From Paenibacillus sp. G2S3 (GTDB lineage Bacteria; Bacillota; Bacilli; Paenibacillales; Paenibacillaceae), in the NCBI RefSeq assembly GCF_030123105.1, contig NZ_CP126095.1:1736001-1800000 (forward strand): a stretch of DNA of 64,000 nt. The letters run 5' to 3'. The notes below the pieces were generated by a model that worked only from the letters and a program-made list of their open reading frames with translations, did not search any database and had not been told where the DNA came from. This document shows positions 16,435 to 26,336 of this stretch, in pieces. Within the stretch, counting starts at the first letter, position 1. Each line of letters begins with the position of its first letter. The translations under genes and the position numbers were made by a program.

Positions 16435-18612
16435 ATGAAGAAGAACAATAAAAAATCCGTAAATGTACAGAACAATGAAGCAGGCACAGGAAAGACATCC
16501 AAGCTAGATACTAAGAGTATGATGTTGGGTTGGGGAAGCCAAATCAAGAGAGTTAATCCTATCCAATCCGTCGGAGTGAAGTTATTTCTAATATTCCTGT
16601 GCTCCACTGTAATGGTAGTCATGTCACTTGGACTTATATCCTATTCCAAGGCGAAAACAACGATAAAGAATAACGTATCCGAAGCCTATCGTCAGACTAT
16701 TATTCAGACTGCGGAGAAGCTGGATATTACCTTAAAACAGTATGAGAACTTGGCATTACAGCTTTATTTTGATGCGCAGATGCAAACGGACCTGAAGGCT
16801 TTGTCTACTGCACAAACAGCTTACGAGAAATTTGAAGCAACAAGTGCAATAAGTAAGAAGTTGTCCAGCCAGACGACAACAGATTCTAATATTATCAGTG
16901 TCTCTTTGATTCCAGAGTCTCCTGAGCAGGATATCGTTACAAGTGGTAGTGCTGGCATTACTCTTGACGGAATACGTGAACAAGAATGGTACAAGAAGAT
17001 TGTAGCCGACACTAAAGAATATAATTCATATTATTCGGACGGTGACAAAGGCGGCGCTAAGAATATTTGGTTCTCCACTTCTATTCAAGGGAATGCAGAA
17101 AAGGATATTGCTATGGTTAGATCCCTCAAAAATTTGGGATCAGAAAAAGGATACATAATCATGCTTGTGTTGAAAAACTCACTGCTGGAGGAATCTTTTG
17201 CAAGTGTGAAGCTGGGAGATGGCTCCCGCATTCAACTAGTATCTCCTGAAGGTACAGTTGTGGCTTCTTCTAATCCAACAGACGACGGAAAGCCGTCGGA
17301 GTTTTCTTTTATCAAAGAGAGTAAGAAAAATAACAATAGTTTAGAAGCTAATGATCCAAACGGAAAAGAAATTCTGGCGGTCTTTAATCCGATGATACGG
17401 GCAGATTGGAAGCTCTCTGGTGTAGTTCCTACAGACGAGCTAGTGAAGGAAGCCCGTCCCATTCTGTTGACGACGTTTATTACAGCTGCTGGTGCAGCGC
17501 TGCTTGCGATATTGATCGGGATTTGGATGGTTCGTATGATTGCTCGCCCTCTGGCACGATTGAAGAATCTTATGGTTCAAGGTGCAAGTGGAGATTTAAG
17601 TGTGCGTACTGAATATGTGTCTAAGGATGAAATTGGCCAGCTATCAGCTTCCTTTAACTTAATGATGGAGCGTATTACTGAGCTCGTATCACAAACTAGA
17701 GAAACCGCTCGAGATGTTCTGGAGACCGCTGGTGAGCTTGGAGAAGCTTCACGCAAGACAGCTATCTCGGCGAAGGAAATCGCAGCTGCCACGGAAGAAA
17801 TCGCTGGAGGAGCAGGCAGTCTAGCACTTGAAGCTGAACGTGGTAATGAGCTTACAGACGTGATCGCTACACAAATGCAGACCGTGATAAGTGCCAATAG
17901 TGAAATGGATGAGGCAGCACGTGGGGTAGGAGAAGCTAGTGCTCAAGGTGCCAAGCAATTAACGGATCTATTGGATCAGACAAGCCGTACTGGGGAGAAG
18001 ACAAGTGCACTTGTCGAACGTGTTAACCATTTGAAAGAAACGGTATTCTCAGTGATTAAGGTGCTGGATGTAATGAAGAGTATCACCCAGCAGACGAATA
18101 TTTTGTCATTAAATGCGACAATAGAAGCCGCGCGTGCAGGTGAAGCAGGCAAGGGCTTTATGGTGGTAGCAGGTGAAGTGCGACAGCTCGCCGACCAATC
18201 GAAGCAGTCTATTGCCCTTGTTGCCGGAATAACCGACAAGATCATAATGGAAATGAACGAAACGGAAGCTGTACTATCTGAAGTGGCACCTCTCTTCAAA
18301 GAGCAAATAAGCTCGGTGAAGAGCACGAGTGATATCTTTGTATCCGTAAAAGGACAGATGGATGAGTTCATCACTAGTCTGGAATCGGTGACAACAGCGA
18401 TCAGCAGTTTGAACCATTCACAGGTTGTATTGTCCGAAGCAATGGGTAACGTAAGTGCTGTAGCCGAGCAATCTTCAGCAACTTCTGAAGAAGTGGCTTC
18501 GCTCAGTAATGAACAGCAAAGTGTAAGTGATCAACTTGTTTCTCTGTCAGGCAAGCTGGAAAGTGCTTCAGGACAGTTAAAGGACAAACTGTCATTATTC
18601 ACTATAAAATAA
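16435..18612 (+). CDS. Methyl-accepting chemotaxis protein (dCache, HAMP, signalling domain)
   Basis: A 725-residue transmembrane chemoreceptor. A membrane helix at about 48-70 is followed by an extracellular dCache-type ligand domain (about 75-340), a second helix near 342-369, a HAMP domain, and a long coiled-coil signalling region. The conserved hairpin tip [20 protein letters not shown], where CheA and CheW bind, is near 552-571. An unusual cytoplasmic N-terminal tail of about 45 polar residues precedes the first helix. It is closely related to the receptor at 35874, and the pair bracket the mannoside genes, so sugar attractants are plausible ligands. A sigma-D-like promoter and a cre-like site lie upstream, and a terminator follows. 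Confidence 0.93.
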   Translation: MKKNNKKSVNVQNNEAGTGKTSKLDTKSMMLGWGSQIKRVNPIQSVGVKLFLIFLCSTVMVVMSLGLISYSKAKTTIKNNVSEAYRQTIIQTAEKLDITLKQYENLALQLYFDAQMQTDLKALSTAQTAYEKFEATSAISKKLSSQTTTDSNIISVSLIPESPEQDIVTSGSAGITLDGIREQEWYKKIVADTKEYNSYYSDGDKGGAKNIWFSTSIQGNAEKDIAMVRSLKNLGSEKGYIIMLVLKNSLLEESFASVKLGDGSRIQLVSPEGTVVASSNPTDDGKPSEFSFIKESKKNNNSLEANDPNGKEILAVFNPMIRADWKLSGVVPTDELVKEARPILLTTFITAAGAALLAILIGIWMVRMIARPLARLKNLMVQGASGDLSVRTEYVSKDEIGQLSASFNLMMERITELVSQTRETARDVLETAGELGEASRKTAISAKEIAAATEEIAGGAGSLALEAERGNELTDVIATQMQTVISANSEMDEAARGVGEASAQGAKQLTDLLDQTSRTGEKTSALVERVNHLKETVFSVIKVLDVMKSITQQTNILSLNATIEAARAGEAGKGFMVVAGEVRQLADQSKQSIALVAGITDKIIMEMNETEAVLSEVAPLFKEQISSVKSTSDIFVSVKGQMDEFITSLESVTTAISSLNHSQVVLSEAMGNVSAVAEQSSATSEEVASLSNEQQSVSDQLVSLSGKLESASGQLKDKLSLFTIK

Positions 18613-18649
18613 GAGGGTTCCTCAATAATCCTTTTAGAGTTAGCATAAC

Positions 18650-18684
18650 CAAACCGCTCCTTCGTTATGAAGAAGCGGTTTTGT
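18650..18684 (+). terminator. Terminator after the first chemoreceptor gene
   Basis: AACCGCT and CTTC arms pair with GAAG and AGCGGTT around GTTAT (one mismatch), followed by TTTGTTATT. Confidence 0.75.
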
Positions 18685-18686
18685 TA

Positions 18687-18715
18687 TTGTGTAAAGAAGA
18701 ACTTCCCCGTATAAT
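18687..18715 (+). promoter_or_regulatory. Promoter of the kinase/binding-protein operon
   Basis: TTGTGT at 18687-18692 and TATAAT at 18710-18715 with a 17-base spacer, right after the terminator and 60 bases before the kinase gene. An AATAACAA motif at 18736-18743 lies downstream; similar motifs occur in the mannoside control regions. Confidence 0.7.
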
Positions 18716-18775
18716 AATTTTGTTAGGTAATTAATAATAACAAGTTAGGTAAAAAGAATTAAGGAGAAGGACCAT

Positions 18776-20656
18776 ATGAAAGGTAAACGTATCTTTGGCT
18801 GGTGGTCCGTTATCGGGGACATGAGCATGGAACGCAAGCTGCTCCTCGTCTTTTTGATTATTATTACCCTTCCGCTCACCTTCATTAGTGTGTTTACTTA
18901 TAAAAGTTATTCAGAATCTATTCAGGGCAACACCATTGCTTATTCTGAGAAGCTAATCGATCAAATGATGGATGGGGTAGATGATTATATTGAAGATATG
19001 AAGCGTATTTCATCTATGCCAGCCTATGTGGATGATATTAAACAAAATTTAATTCGTTCAAACCGCTACTATGAGCAGAAAGAGATCATGGGTGGCAAAG
19101 AAGGTAGTGCCGCATTGTCGCCTGGAGATTTTGATCTGCTGCTGTCCATTCAGCGGGGAATAGAGGGCAATATTTCATTTATTAACAATATTAAGCGGGG
19201 CGCCAACACGGTTTATATTTTTGACGCGCATGGGAATGGTTATTATTCTACCAAGGATGGTGGAGTACGGCTTGACCTCGATCAAAGTTATAAGTACTGG
19301 AGTCAGCAGACAAAGGATTCTAGCGGAGAGGCACTATTGTTTGGTACCCAGTCGTTTACGAGTAATTTGCAGAGCACTCGCTATGTTTTTACCGTTGTTC
19401 GCAAAATCGTGGATGGTTTGTTGAATCCGATTGGACTGATCGCGGTAGAAGCGAATATTAGCAATCTGGAGAATCGAGTTACAGAGCTGGATAAAGTAAC
19501 ACATGGCAAATCTCTAATCGTTGATGAAAATGGGATGGTCGTGTACAACAGCGAGAAGAAGCTTCTTGCCACAGATATTTCTAATTCAGACTTGTTCAAA
19601 AGGGTCGGTGGGATATCCGGAAGTTTCTATGACATGGTTAATGGAAAAGAATATTTGAATATATACTCAAGCTCTAACAAGACCAATTGGAAGGCCATTA
19701 TCTCCATTCCTGTGGATGTACTGATGCGGGATGTGAAGGTGACCCGGAATGCAACGCTCGCTGCAACATTAAGTATCATTGTGTTGGCGTTAATTATCTC
19801 CATTATTCTTTCCTTTGCACTCACTAAATCACTTTCTCAGATGATTCACCTGATGAAAAAGGTTCAGGGCGGCGATTTAGATGTGATGTTTAGGGTTAGA
19901 CGACGTGACGAGATTGGTCTGCTCGGGCATCAGTTCAATCGTATGTTGGCTCGGATCAGGCAATTAATTCAGGATATTTACCGAATCGAAGAACAGAAGA
20001 AGGAAGCGGAGCTTCATGCTTTGCAGAGTCAGATTAATCCTCATTTTATCTATAATACGCTGGAGTCGATCCGAATGACGGCTGAGCTTAACGATGATAT
20101 TGAAGCTGCGGATATGATCTCAATTTTGGGTAAACTGCTACGGTATAGTACAAGTGATTTAAGCGGTAAAACGACCATGAAGCAAGAACTTGGATATGTG
20201 AGCAATTATGTTGAACTGCTGAACTGTCGTTACCCTAATCGTTTCGTCCTTGAGATCGACGTGCCGAAGGCGTTGGATAATTATTCTATTATCAAGCTGG
20301 TCTTCCAGCCGATTATAGAGAATGCTGCCTATCATGGCTTGGATGATAACAAACCGCAAATGCATCTGAGCATCCGTTGCGAGATGACAGACCAAATGCT
20401 CTTGTTCCACATTAAGGACGACGGCTGTGGAATGGATGAGATCACTTTGGAGAGATTGAATGAGGGGCTGCAGAAAGAAAGTCCTCCTAAGAAAAATATC
20501 AATGGGGGCATAGGAATGAAAAATATACAGCAGCGAGTGCGCCTTCATTATGGAGCAGCATATGGAATTGAGGTATATAGTCAGCTTGGACAAGGGACGG
20601 ATGTTATTTTGTCGCTACCATTGCTGGAACCGGAATTGATTAGATTACCTGACTGA
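18776..20656 (+). CDS. YesM-type sensor histidine kinase
   Basis: A 626-residue sensor kinase of the HisKA_7TM/LytS-YesM class. A first membrane helix (about 20-42) is followed by a large extracellular Cache domain (to about 320), a second helix (about 326-352), a HAMP domain, and a His_kinase domain with the phospho-accepting H423 in QINPHFIYNTLES. The ATP-binding domain has IIENAAYHGL (N box) and GIGMKNIQQRV (G2 box). YesM-type kinases normally pair with an adjacent AraC-type response regulator, but none is present here. The next gene is a solute-binding lipoprotein, 22 bases away. The best partner in the window is the solitary regulator at 28820. The start follows AAGGAGAAGG. Confidence 0.92.
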   Translation: MKGKRIFGWWSVIGDMSMERKLLLVFLIIITLPLTFISVFTYKSYSESIQGNTIAYSEKLIDQMMDGVDDYIEDMKRISSMPAYVDDIKQNLIRSNRYYEQKEIMGGKEGSAALSPGDFDLLLSIQRGIEGNISFINNIKRGANTVYIFDAHGNGYYSTKDGGVRLDLDQSYKYWSQQTKDSSGEALLFGTQSFTSNLQSTRYVFTVVRKIVDGLLNPIGLIAVEANISNLENRVTELDKVTHGKSLIVDENGMVVYNSEKKLLATDISNSDLFKRVGGISGSFYDMVNGKEYLNIYSSSNKTNWKAIISIPVDVLMRDVKVTRNATLAATLSIIVLALIISIILSFALTKSLSQMIHLMKKVQGGDLDVMFRVRRRDEIGLLGHQFNRMLARIRQLIQDIYRIEEQKKEAELHALQSQINPHFIYNTLESIRMTAELNDDIEAADMISILGKLLRYSTSDLSGKTTMKQELGYVSNYVELLNCRYPNRFVLEIDVPKALDNYSIIKLVFQPIIENAAYHGLDDNKPQMHLSIRCEMTDQMLLFHIKDDGCGMDEITLERLNEGLQKESPPKKNINGGIGMKNIQQRVRLHYGAAYGIEVYSQLGQGTDVILSLPLLEPELIRLPD

Positions 20657-20678
20657 AATAAGAAGGGGCTGTCCGTTG

Positions 20679-21986
20679 ATGGGGATGAGATTACACTGGA
20701 CTACGCGTACCATACTGCTGCTGCTCTTTTTGTTATCGATTAGTGGCTGTGAGAACAACACCAAGCAAACAGAATCTTCAGTGCCTCCAGTTGGAAGCGA
20801 GGTGAAGTCTGACTTATCCGGCACCATAGTCATGATGACCAATCGAGTAGATCTGATTGAGAACGGAACCTTTCAAGGGTACGCAGACCAATTCAAGGAA
20901 AAGTACCCCGAAGCGAATGTTGAATTTGAAGGTTTATCTAATTACGCAACGGATATTCTGGTAAGGCTGTCCACCAAGGACGCTGGAGATGTACTTTTGC
21001 TTCCTGTGAATCTTCCATCAAAGGAACTGGATTATTTTTTCGAACCGTTGGATGAAGAAACGTCGGCTAGTGAGCGCTTCACCTCTTTTGCTACTTATGA
21101 TGGTAAGCGTTATGGGCTATCCACGGGAACTACCACGGTAGGGATTGTCTATAATAAAAGGTCTTTCGAAAAAGCAGGAATTACCGCTGTTCCGCAGACA
21201 CTGGATCAATTCTATGAAGCTTGCGCTAAATTAAAAGAGGCTGGAATTATTCCACTGTATATGAATTATGGAGCCGTCTGGCCACTGCGTGAATGGGGAA
21301 ATAGTCTGGTCAATTATATGACAGGCAACCCTGAGTATCTAAATAATATGGTAAATGAGGATAGCCCATGGCAGCTCGATAATGAGTGGGGGAAATCCAT
21401 TTCCATTGCTCGAACCTTAATTGCTAAAGGTTATGTAGAGAATGAACTCTTCTCGAACAATTGGGAGATCTCTAAGACTAGACTCGCTAAAGGTCAAGCT
21501 GGCATGTATTTACTTGGGAATTGGGCGGTTGGTCAAGTGCTTGATGTGGGGGCTTCACCAGATGATATCGGATTCTTCCCATTTCCTTATGATAATAGCA
21601 GTACTCACTATGCACCGATCAATCCAGACTGGTTCGTGGGTGTTAGCAAATACAGTAAGAATAAAGAGCTTGCTGTGGCTTGGTTGAATTTTTTTGTAAA
21701 AGAGACTTCGTATCCAGATAATTGGGGATTCCTTCCTGCTGATGGTAGTCTGAACCCTTTTATGCCGCAGTATCGTGAATTTTTATCTTATGAACCTAAG
21801 CTGGTGTATGGCACGGTACAAACTGATGCGTTCATTGATCTGGCGAATAGAGCCAAGCTATCCTTTTGGTCCGGAGATTATATTCAGGAGTTACTTGCTG
21901 CGCCTGATCTACAAAAGTCTTTTGACGAATTAAATGAAAAATGGACGGAAGCACGGGCAGGTACACTGGCAACTTCTCAGCCTTAA
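20679..21986 (+). CDS. Sugar ABC-type solute-binding lipoprotein, sensor-associated
   Basis: A 435-residue extracellular solute-binding protein (family 1). The signal ends in LLFLLSISGC, a lipobox with the cysteine near residue 24. The mature protein parallels the importer's binding protein at 29919 over its length: MTNRVDLIENGTF with VITQRTDIVDTVF, KEKYPEANVEFEGL with NEKYPDVKVNFEAL, and DAGDVLLLP with DYGDVLLLP. No permease genes follow; it is co-transcribed with the kinase before it. I infer that it presents the same kind of ligand to the kinase's extracellular domain. The start at 20679 is preferred because AGAAGGGG lies 10 bases upstream; a TTG sits one codon earlier. Confidence 0.88.
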   Translation: MGMRLHWTTRTILLLLFLLSISGCENNTKQTESSVPPVGSEVKSDLSGTIVMMTNRVDLIENGTFQGYADQFKEKYPEANVEFEGLSNYATDILVRLSTKDAGDVLLLPVNLPSKELDYFFEPLDEETSASERFTSFATYDGKRYGLSTGTTTVGIVYNKRSFEKAGITAVPQTLDQFYEACAKLKEAGIIPLYMNYGAVWPLREWGNSLVNYMTGNPEYLNNMVNEDSPWQLDNEWGKSISIARTLIAKGYVENELFSNNWEISKTRLAKGQAGMYLLGNWAVGQVLDVGASPDDIGFFPFPYDNSSTHYAPINPDWFVGVSKYSKNKELAVAWLNFFVKETSYPDNWGFLPADGSLNPFMPQYREFLSYEPKLVYGTVQTDAFIDLANRAKLSFWSGDYIQELLAAPDLQKSFDELNEKWTEARAGTLATSQP

Positions 21987-22031
21987 CGTTAGTTCAACAT
22001 TAATTTTATTACAATCTCTGGAGGGTTTAAT

Positions 22032-23096
22032 ATGGCTAAAAAGGTCACCATGCAAAAAATAGCTGATCATCTCGGTGTATCTAAATTTGTTGTCTCCAAG
22101 TCACTATCGGGTAAAGCTGGCGTTAATGAGACGACCAGAGAACGAGTGATTCAAGCGGCTTCGCAGTTAGGCTATTTTACGCAAAAGAATGCCTTTGTCC
22201 AAGGTATAAAGCGAACTCCTCCGGTAGGGGGCAGTGATCGCAATAAGCAATCTGTGCTTGTATTAATGCCGAATATCCGCTCACAGACTCAGGATTCCTT
22301 GTATTGGGGAAAGATTGTGGACGGTATTGCCCTTGCGCTGGATCAAGAAGGACTAGGGATGGTGATTATCTCTGAGAACCGTGCGGATAATTTCGTCAAT
22401 ATCTTGAACCCAAGCGGGATTCTTGGTTTGGTAGGTGTGGGCGAAATCTCCACTTCATTACTACTTGAGGTACATCGCATCGGTCTGCCGATGGTGCTGA
22501 TTGACCATGAAGATCCATTAATTCCGAGTGATACTGTATTCGCTAACAATGTGGATTCCATGGCCCGGCTTACTAATCATTTGATGGGGACAGGACATAC
22601 ACAAATGCATTTTATCGGGAATATTGGATTTTCACGGAGTTTCCGGGATCGGTGGATTGGCTTCCGGAGTGCACTGGAGGAGAGTGGGATAAGACTGCCT
22701 TTGGGAGATGATGCGAATCTCTTTTTGGAAGGGGTGGAGGAAGATGTATTCCAAGAGGACTTTAAAAATTGGGTGCTGAAGCGGAAAAAAGCTAAGACAC
22801 TTCCAACCGCCTTGGTTTGCGCCAATGACAAAACAGCACTCTCTGTTTGTGATATTCTGAAGGCAGAAGGTCTTAATATCCCAGGGGATATCTCGGTTAC
22901 AGGTTTTGATAATATTGAGGATGCTTTAAGAGGTGTTCCACCGCTTACTACTGTGCATGTCCCTAAAGAAGCGATGGGCCGGGCGGCAGTGGAGAAGCTG
23001 CTAAGTCGGATTGGGCACCCCTCGGCGCCACTTGAGAAGATCCTGATCGCAGCAGACATCGTGCATCGTGATTCTGTGGATATACCGAGAGACTAG
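22032..23096 (+). CDS. LacI-family transcriptional regulator
   Basis: A 354-residue LacI/GalR repressor. The N-terminal helix-turn-helix is VTMQKIADHLGVSKFVVSKSLSGKAGV, with the hinge helix TRERVIQAASQLGY after it. A periplasmic-binding-protein-like effector domain follows (SVLVLMPNI, PTALVCANDKTALSVCDILK, ISVTGFDNIEDA). The VSKFVVSKSLSG recognition helix differs from the common VSxxTVSRVLNG. It lies 45 bases after the sensor-linked binding protein with its own GGAGGG ribosome binding site and is probably in the same operon. It likely controls mannoside genes in response to an intracellular sugar; the operator is not known. Confidence 0.93.
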   Translation: MAKKVTMQKIADHLGVSKFVVSKSLSGKAGVNETTRERVIQAASQLGYFTQKNAFVQGIKRTPPVGGSDRNKQSVLVLMPNIRSQTQDSLYWGKIVDGIALALDQEGLGMVIISENRADNFVNILNPSGILGLVGVGEISTSLLLEVHRIGLPMVLIDHEDPLIPSDTVFANNVDSMARLTNHLMGTGHTQMHFIGNIGFSRSFRDRWIGFRSALEESGIRLPLGDDANLFLEGVEEDVFQEDFKNWVLKRKKAKTLPTALVCANDKTALSVCDILKAEGLNIPGDISVTGFDNIEDALRGVPPLTTVHVPKEAMGRAAVEKLLSRIGHPSAPLEKILIAADIVHRDSVDIPRD

Positions 23097-23156
23097 AAAT
23101 TAGCTGGTTAAAAATAATTGAAAGCTATGGGATTTTGGATAGGGGGAAATACAGTT

Positions 23157-23726
23157 ATGATAGAACCTGTTGCAATACCAGTGATTGAAGGTAAGAATAT
23201 TACTCTGCGCAGTGTAGAAGAGTCCGATCTGGAGGCCTATTACAACTTTTTACTTGATGATGAGATGGGGCGTCTAACGGGATCGCAAGGAGAATTCTCT
23301 CGTGAGCAAACTGCAGCTTGGATTCGTAAGATTAGTGTTCCAGCCGAGGATCGTGTGGATCTTATGATAATAGTAAAAGTAACGGATGAGCTTATTGGAG
23401 AAGTGGTGCTGAACGAAATAGATCCAGACAACCGTAGCGCAAACATTCGAATTGGGATTCGTAGTCATGAATATAGAGGTAAAGGTTATGGTACTGAAGC
23501 TATGACTCAAATGCTGCGATATGGCTTTGAAGCCTTGAAGCTGCATCGTATCCATCTTGGTGTATATACGTTTAATCCAAGAGCCATTCATGTCTATGAG
23601 AAGCTCGGTTTCAAGCGCGATGGGGTGGAGCGGGATGCTCTTTATGTAGATGGAGAATTTCATAATATGATTTTGATGTCTATGCTGGAGGATGAATACC
23701 GGGCTTTGTACAATTTTAAAAAATGA
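23157..23726 (+). CDS. GNAT-family N-acetyltransferase
   Basis: A 189-residue RimJ/RimL-type GNAT acetyltransferase that transfers an acetyl group from acetyl-CoA to an amine. ITLRSVEESDLEAYY opens the fold; the acetyl-CoA loop is IRSHEYRGKGYGTEAM (the Q/RxxGxG/A motif), and HRIHLGVYTFNPRAIHVYEKLGF is the C-terminal signature. The start at 23157 follows AGGGGG; an upstream TTG at 23118 has no ribosome binding site. It stands between the LacI gene and the convergent catalase and has no obvious link to sugar use. The substrate is unknown. Confidence 0.88.
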   Translation: MIEPVAIPVIEGKNITLRSVEESDLEAYYNFLLDDEMGRLTGSQGEFSREQTAAWIRKISVPAEDRVDLMIIVKVTDELIGEVVLNEIDPDNRSANIRIGIRSHEYRGKGYGTEAMTQMLRYGFEALKLHRIHLGVYTFNPRAIHVYEKLGFKRDGVERDALYVDGEFHNMILMSMLEDEYRALYNFKK

Positions 23727-23732
23727 ACCTAT

Positions 23733-23763
23733 GGTGAGGAAGACTCTACGTAAATTCCTCACC
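23733..23763. terminator. Hairpin between convergent acetyltransferase and catalase genes
   Basis: GGTGAGGAA (23733-23741) pairs perfectly with TTCCTCACC (23755-23763). On the minus side it is followed by a T-rich run within 8 bases, so it probably ends catalase transcripts and perhaps both. Confidence 0.6.
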
Positions 23764-23779
23764 AGATTCACTTTGAATA

Positions 23780-24682
23780 TTATTCTGTAATATTTCCAGC
23801 CATTTTGAGGCGTTTGGCAATTTCTTTGAAGTCTTCGGGGGAGATGCCTGGAGCGAACTCCTCTTCGACTGCAGGAGCTACGGGGATCGGGAAGCCTTTA
23901 GGTGATCCTTGAATGACTTCCAGCGGGAGATTATCCTCTGGATGGGTTCCCTTCCAAATCTGATCGATGGCGCCGAAGTCACTGTCACTCCAGGTGTACA
24001 GCTTTGTATGCACACCTTTCTCCTCATATTTCTTCGCTTCACTAAATGATTTGTTATTTAACGAAGGAACCGGCACGAGCTTCGTTACATTAACACCTGT
24101 CGCGATTTCGATGGCTTTGGCATAAGCGACCACATGGACACCACCGCGCACTAAAAGAAATCCGACTACAGCGCGTGCAGCTGGATGGTCTGTCATTTCG
24201 TAGACTTTCATTTTATGTGTTCTGGCTCCACATTCGAGGAAGAAGTTATGTAGCAGATCTTCCACTAGGTTGCCGCTATTAAATACATTTGCTCCGGTCC
24301 ATGGATTTCCCGTTGAATCAAAAGGCATTGCCCCTTGAGCCCCCGCCAGAAAGTGATAGGATAAACGCGCATCTTTTACAGACCCTAGAGGGGTGGAATC
24401 TGGCTTTTTATAACTTGTTGACCCTCGAAGGCATTTATTGATGGCATGCGAGACTAGCTCCACGTGGCCTAGCTCTTCCGCCGTTATACTCATCACCAAA
24501 TCATAAAAGGGTTTCAGTTTGTCTTTTGAACGGAAATTAAAGGATTGATAGAGGTAATTGTTAAGGGTCGACATTTCTCCAAACTTTCCGCCAAGCAGTT
24601 CTTGTACAGCGGCAGCAGCATTGGGATCTGGCTTCTCAACTTCAGGGATCTCGATCATGATCTCATCCATACGTTTGAACAT
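23780..24682 (-). CDS. Manganese catalase
   Basis: A 300-residue non-haem dimanganese catalase that turns hydrogen peroxide into water and oxygen in the cytoplasm. The metal ligands are visible: a glutamate in GKFGEMSTLNNYLYQ, EELGH (Glu and His), the ECGARTH glutamate, and the histidine in VRGGVHVVAYAKA. Family landmarks such as DSTGNPWTGANVF are also present. The length is normal, and the start is preceded by AAGGAGG, though at a long 13-base spacing. It is related to the spore-coat CotJC proteins but longer at the C-terminus. It is a single-gene unit, seemingly unrelated to the surrounding sugar genes. Confidence 0.94.
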   Translation of the reverse strand: MFKRMDEIMIEIPEVEKPDPNAAAAVQELLGGKFGEMSTLNNYLYQSFNFRSKDKLKPFYDLVMSITAEELGHVELVSHAINKCLRGSTSYKKPDSTPLGSVKDARLSYHFLAGAQGAMPFDSTGNPWTGANVFNSGNLVEDLLHNFFLECGARTHKMKVYEMTDHPAARAVVGFLLVRGGVHVVAYAKAIEIATGVNVTKLVPVPSLNNKSFSEAKKYEEKGVHTKLYTWSDSDFGAIDQIWKGTHPEDNLPLEVIQGSPKGFPIPVAPAVEEEFAPGISPEDFKEIAKRLKMAGNITE

Positions 24683-24882
24683 TTATGTCTCAGCCTCCTT
24701 GGAGTTAGGGGATTACTGAGCTATTTTGAGCTTAATCTATAGGAATTAATCATTAATGGGTTAAAAAGTATGGATATTTATCAACAATTAGAGAGTATCC
24801 CTTAATGTCACTTACAAGCCGAAAAAGAAATCAGTAAAAACTGTCAGATAGGCATAGTAATGTGCTATGGGACACAGCTGAC

Positions 24883-25065
24883 CTTAAACGCAGCATTATC
24901 TGATTTTTGGAATGCTAACGGACTCCAGAGCAGCTATCGACCTGGAAAACGCTCTAAATGAGCCTCTTTTCGGTAAATAGCGTCACTGGAGTCCGAAATC
25001 TTACTTTAAAGGCTAAAAACATATGAATAACTTCATCTGAGTCCGAAAGACACGTTAGATAATGG
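24883..25065. repeat. Intergenic repeat region with GGAGTCCG motifs
   Basis: The 480-base gap 24683-25163 has no gene. It carries CGGACTCC at 24919-24926, GGAGTCCG at 24988-24995 and TGAGTCCG at 25038-25045. The segment TAACGGACTC...GCAGCTAT at 24916 matches one at 50037 in another gene-free gap with more copies of GGAGTCCG. This suggests a dispersed repeat family. No promoter for the catalase gene was identified with confidence. Confidence 0.5.
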
Positions 25066-25094
25066 ATGAATGGTTGAAGCGGACACAGAATGAT

Positions 25095-25142
25095 CAAAAA
25101 ACGCAGAGCAGCGACCCTCTATTAAGGAGAATCGCTGCTCTG
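25095..25142 (-). terminator. Terminator of the GH113-epimerase-GH130 operon
   Basis: CAGAGCAGCGA (25104-25114) pairs with TCGCTGCTCTG (25132-25142). Read on the minus strand the stem is followed by CG and six T. Confidence 0.85.
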
Positions 25143-25163
25143 TTGATTTTTAAGGTTTTCAAT

Positions 25164-26336
25164 TTACAACACTAAATTACGATCAATGAGGGCGATACGT
25201 TGCTGTACACATGCATAAGATCGAAGGGGATCTTCTGGTGTGTTCAGTACATAATCTAACATTTGGTCAACGGTAGTTGTAGCTACATGGATGCGAGTAT
25301 CGGAAGAAGCGTAGTAAATAAAGATTTCACCGTTATCACGTGCAATCACACCATTACAGAACACGACGTTGGAGACATCGCCGACACGTTCTTCACCGTC
25401 TGGTGCGATGAAATGACCGCCTGGTGAATGCGTAACTTTGTTTGGCTCCTCCAGATCAGATAAAAAAGTGTAAAGCACGTATCTGAGTCCAGCAGCTGTG
25501 TTGCGTACACCATGAGCAATATGCAACCAGCCCTTTGCAGTTTTGATTGGAGCTGGACCTTGGCCATTCTTAACTTCCTTGATGGTGTGGTAATGACGCT
25601 CATCTATGATAGTCTCACTCGTAATCACGGCATCCTCAATTGTATCCGAGAGTCCCCAGCCAATACCGCCACCAGAGCCTGCATCAATAAAGCCATCCTG
25701 TGGGCGAGTGTAGAAGGCGTATTTTCCATCCACAAATTCAGGGTGGAGCACGACATTACGCTGCTGAGCAGAACCTGTCTTAAGATCGGCCAGACGTTCC
25801 CAGGTTTTCAGATCCTTTGTGCGAACAATACCACATTGTGCTACTGCACTGGAAAGGTCACCGTGTGGAGCGTCTGGATCTTTGCGTTCTGTGCAAAAGA
25901 GGCCATAGATCCAGCCATCTTCATGGCTTACGAGACGCATATCGTAGACATTGATATCAGGAACTTCTGTCTCGGGCAGCACAACTGGATGATCCCAGAA
26001 ACGGAAGCCATCCACACCATTGTCACTTTCCGCGACAGCAAAAAAAGATTTGCGGTCATTGCCTTCAACACGGGCAACAAGATAGAACTTACCGTTAAGT
26101 TCTATGGCACCAGGGTTGAAAACGCCGTTGACGCCGATTCTTTCCGCAAAGTAAGGATTAGTTTCAGGGTTGAAGTCGTAACGCCAGATTAGAGGAGCGT
26201 GTTCAGCGGTTAGCAGTGGATAAGCATAACGGTCATAAATACCGTTTCCATAAGGAAGCTTTTCATTGTTACGAGTGATCAGCGCTTCATAACGTTCTGT
26301 TAATTGTTGTTTGCGTTCATGAAATAACGATGACAT
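25164..26336 (-). CDS. GH130 4-O-beta-D-mannosyl-D-glucose phosphorylase
   Basis: A 390-residue GH130 enzyme that matches subfamily 1, which splits 4-O-beta-mannosyl-glucose with phosphate to alpha-mannose-1-phosphate and glucose. The five-bladed propeller shows [19 protein letters not shown], the catalytic-acid region [10 protein letters not shown] with D132, [28 protein letters not shown], and the phosphate-site histidines and arginines in [20 protein letters not shown]. It has no signal peptide and is cytoplasmic. Its start codon overlaps the epimerase stop by one base (TAATG), so translation is coupled. The epimerase supplies exactly the substrate this subfamily uses, which strengthens the call. 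Confidence 0.92.
   Translation of the reverse strand: MSSLFHERKQQLTERYEALITRNNEKLPYGNGIYDRYAYPLLTAEHAPLIWRYDFNPETNPYFAERIGVNGVFNPGAIELNGKFYLVARVEGNDRKSFFAVAESDNGVDGFRFWDHPVVLPETEVPDINVYDMRLVSHEDGWIYGLFCTERKDPDAPHGDLSSAVAQCGIVRTKDLKTWERLADLKTGSAQQRNVVLHPEFVDGKYAFYTRPQDGFIDAGSGGGIGWGLSDTIEDAVITSETIIDERHYHTIKEVKNGQGPAPIKTAKGWLHIAHGVRNTAAGLRYVLYTFLSDLEEPNKVTHSPGGHFIAPDGEERVGDVSNVVFCNGVIARDNGEIFIYYASSDTRIHVATTTVDQMLDYVLNTPEDPLRSYACVQQRIALIDRNLVL

Noticed and set aside
22577..23059. 160-codon minus frame opposite the LacI gene
   Set aside because: Antisense shadow without a ribosome binding site or known domain.
25512..26192. 226-codon plus frame opposite the GH130 gene
   Set aside because: Antisense shadow; the minus frame encodes a full GH130 enzyme with catalytic motifs, and no ribosome binding site precedes the plus frame.
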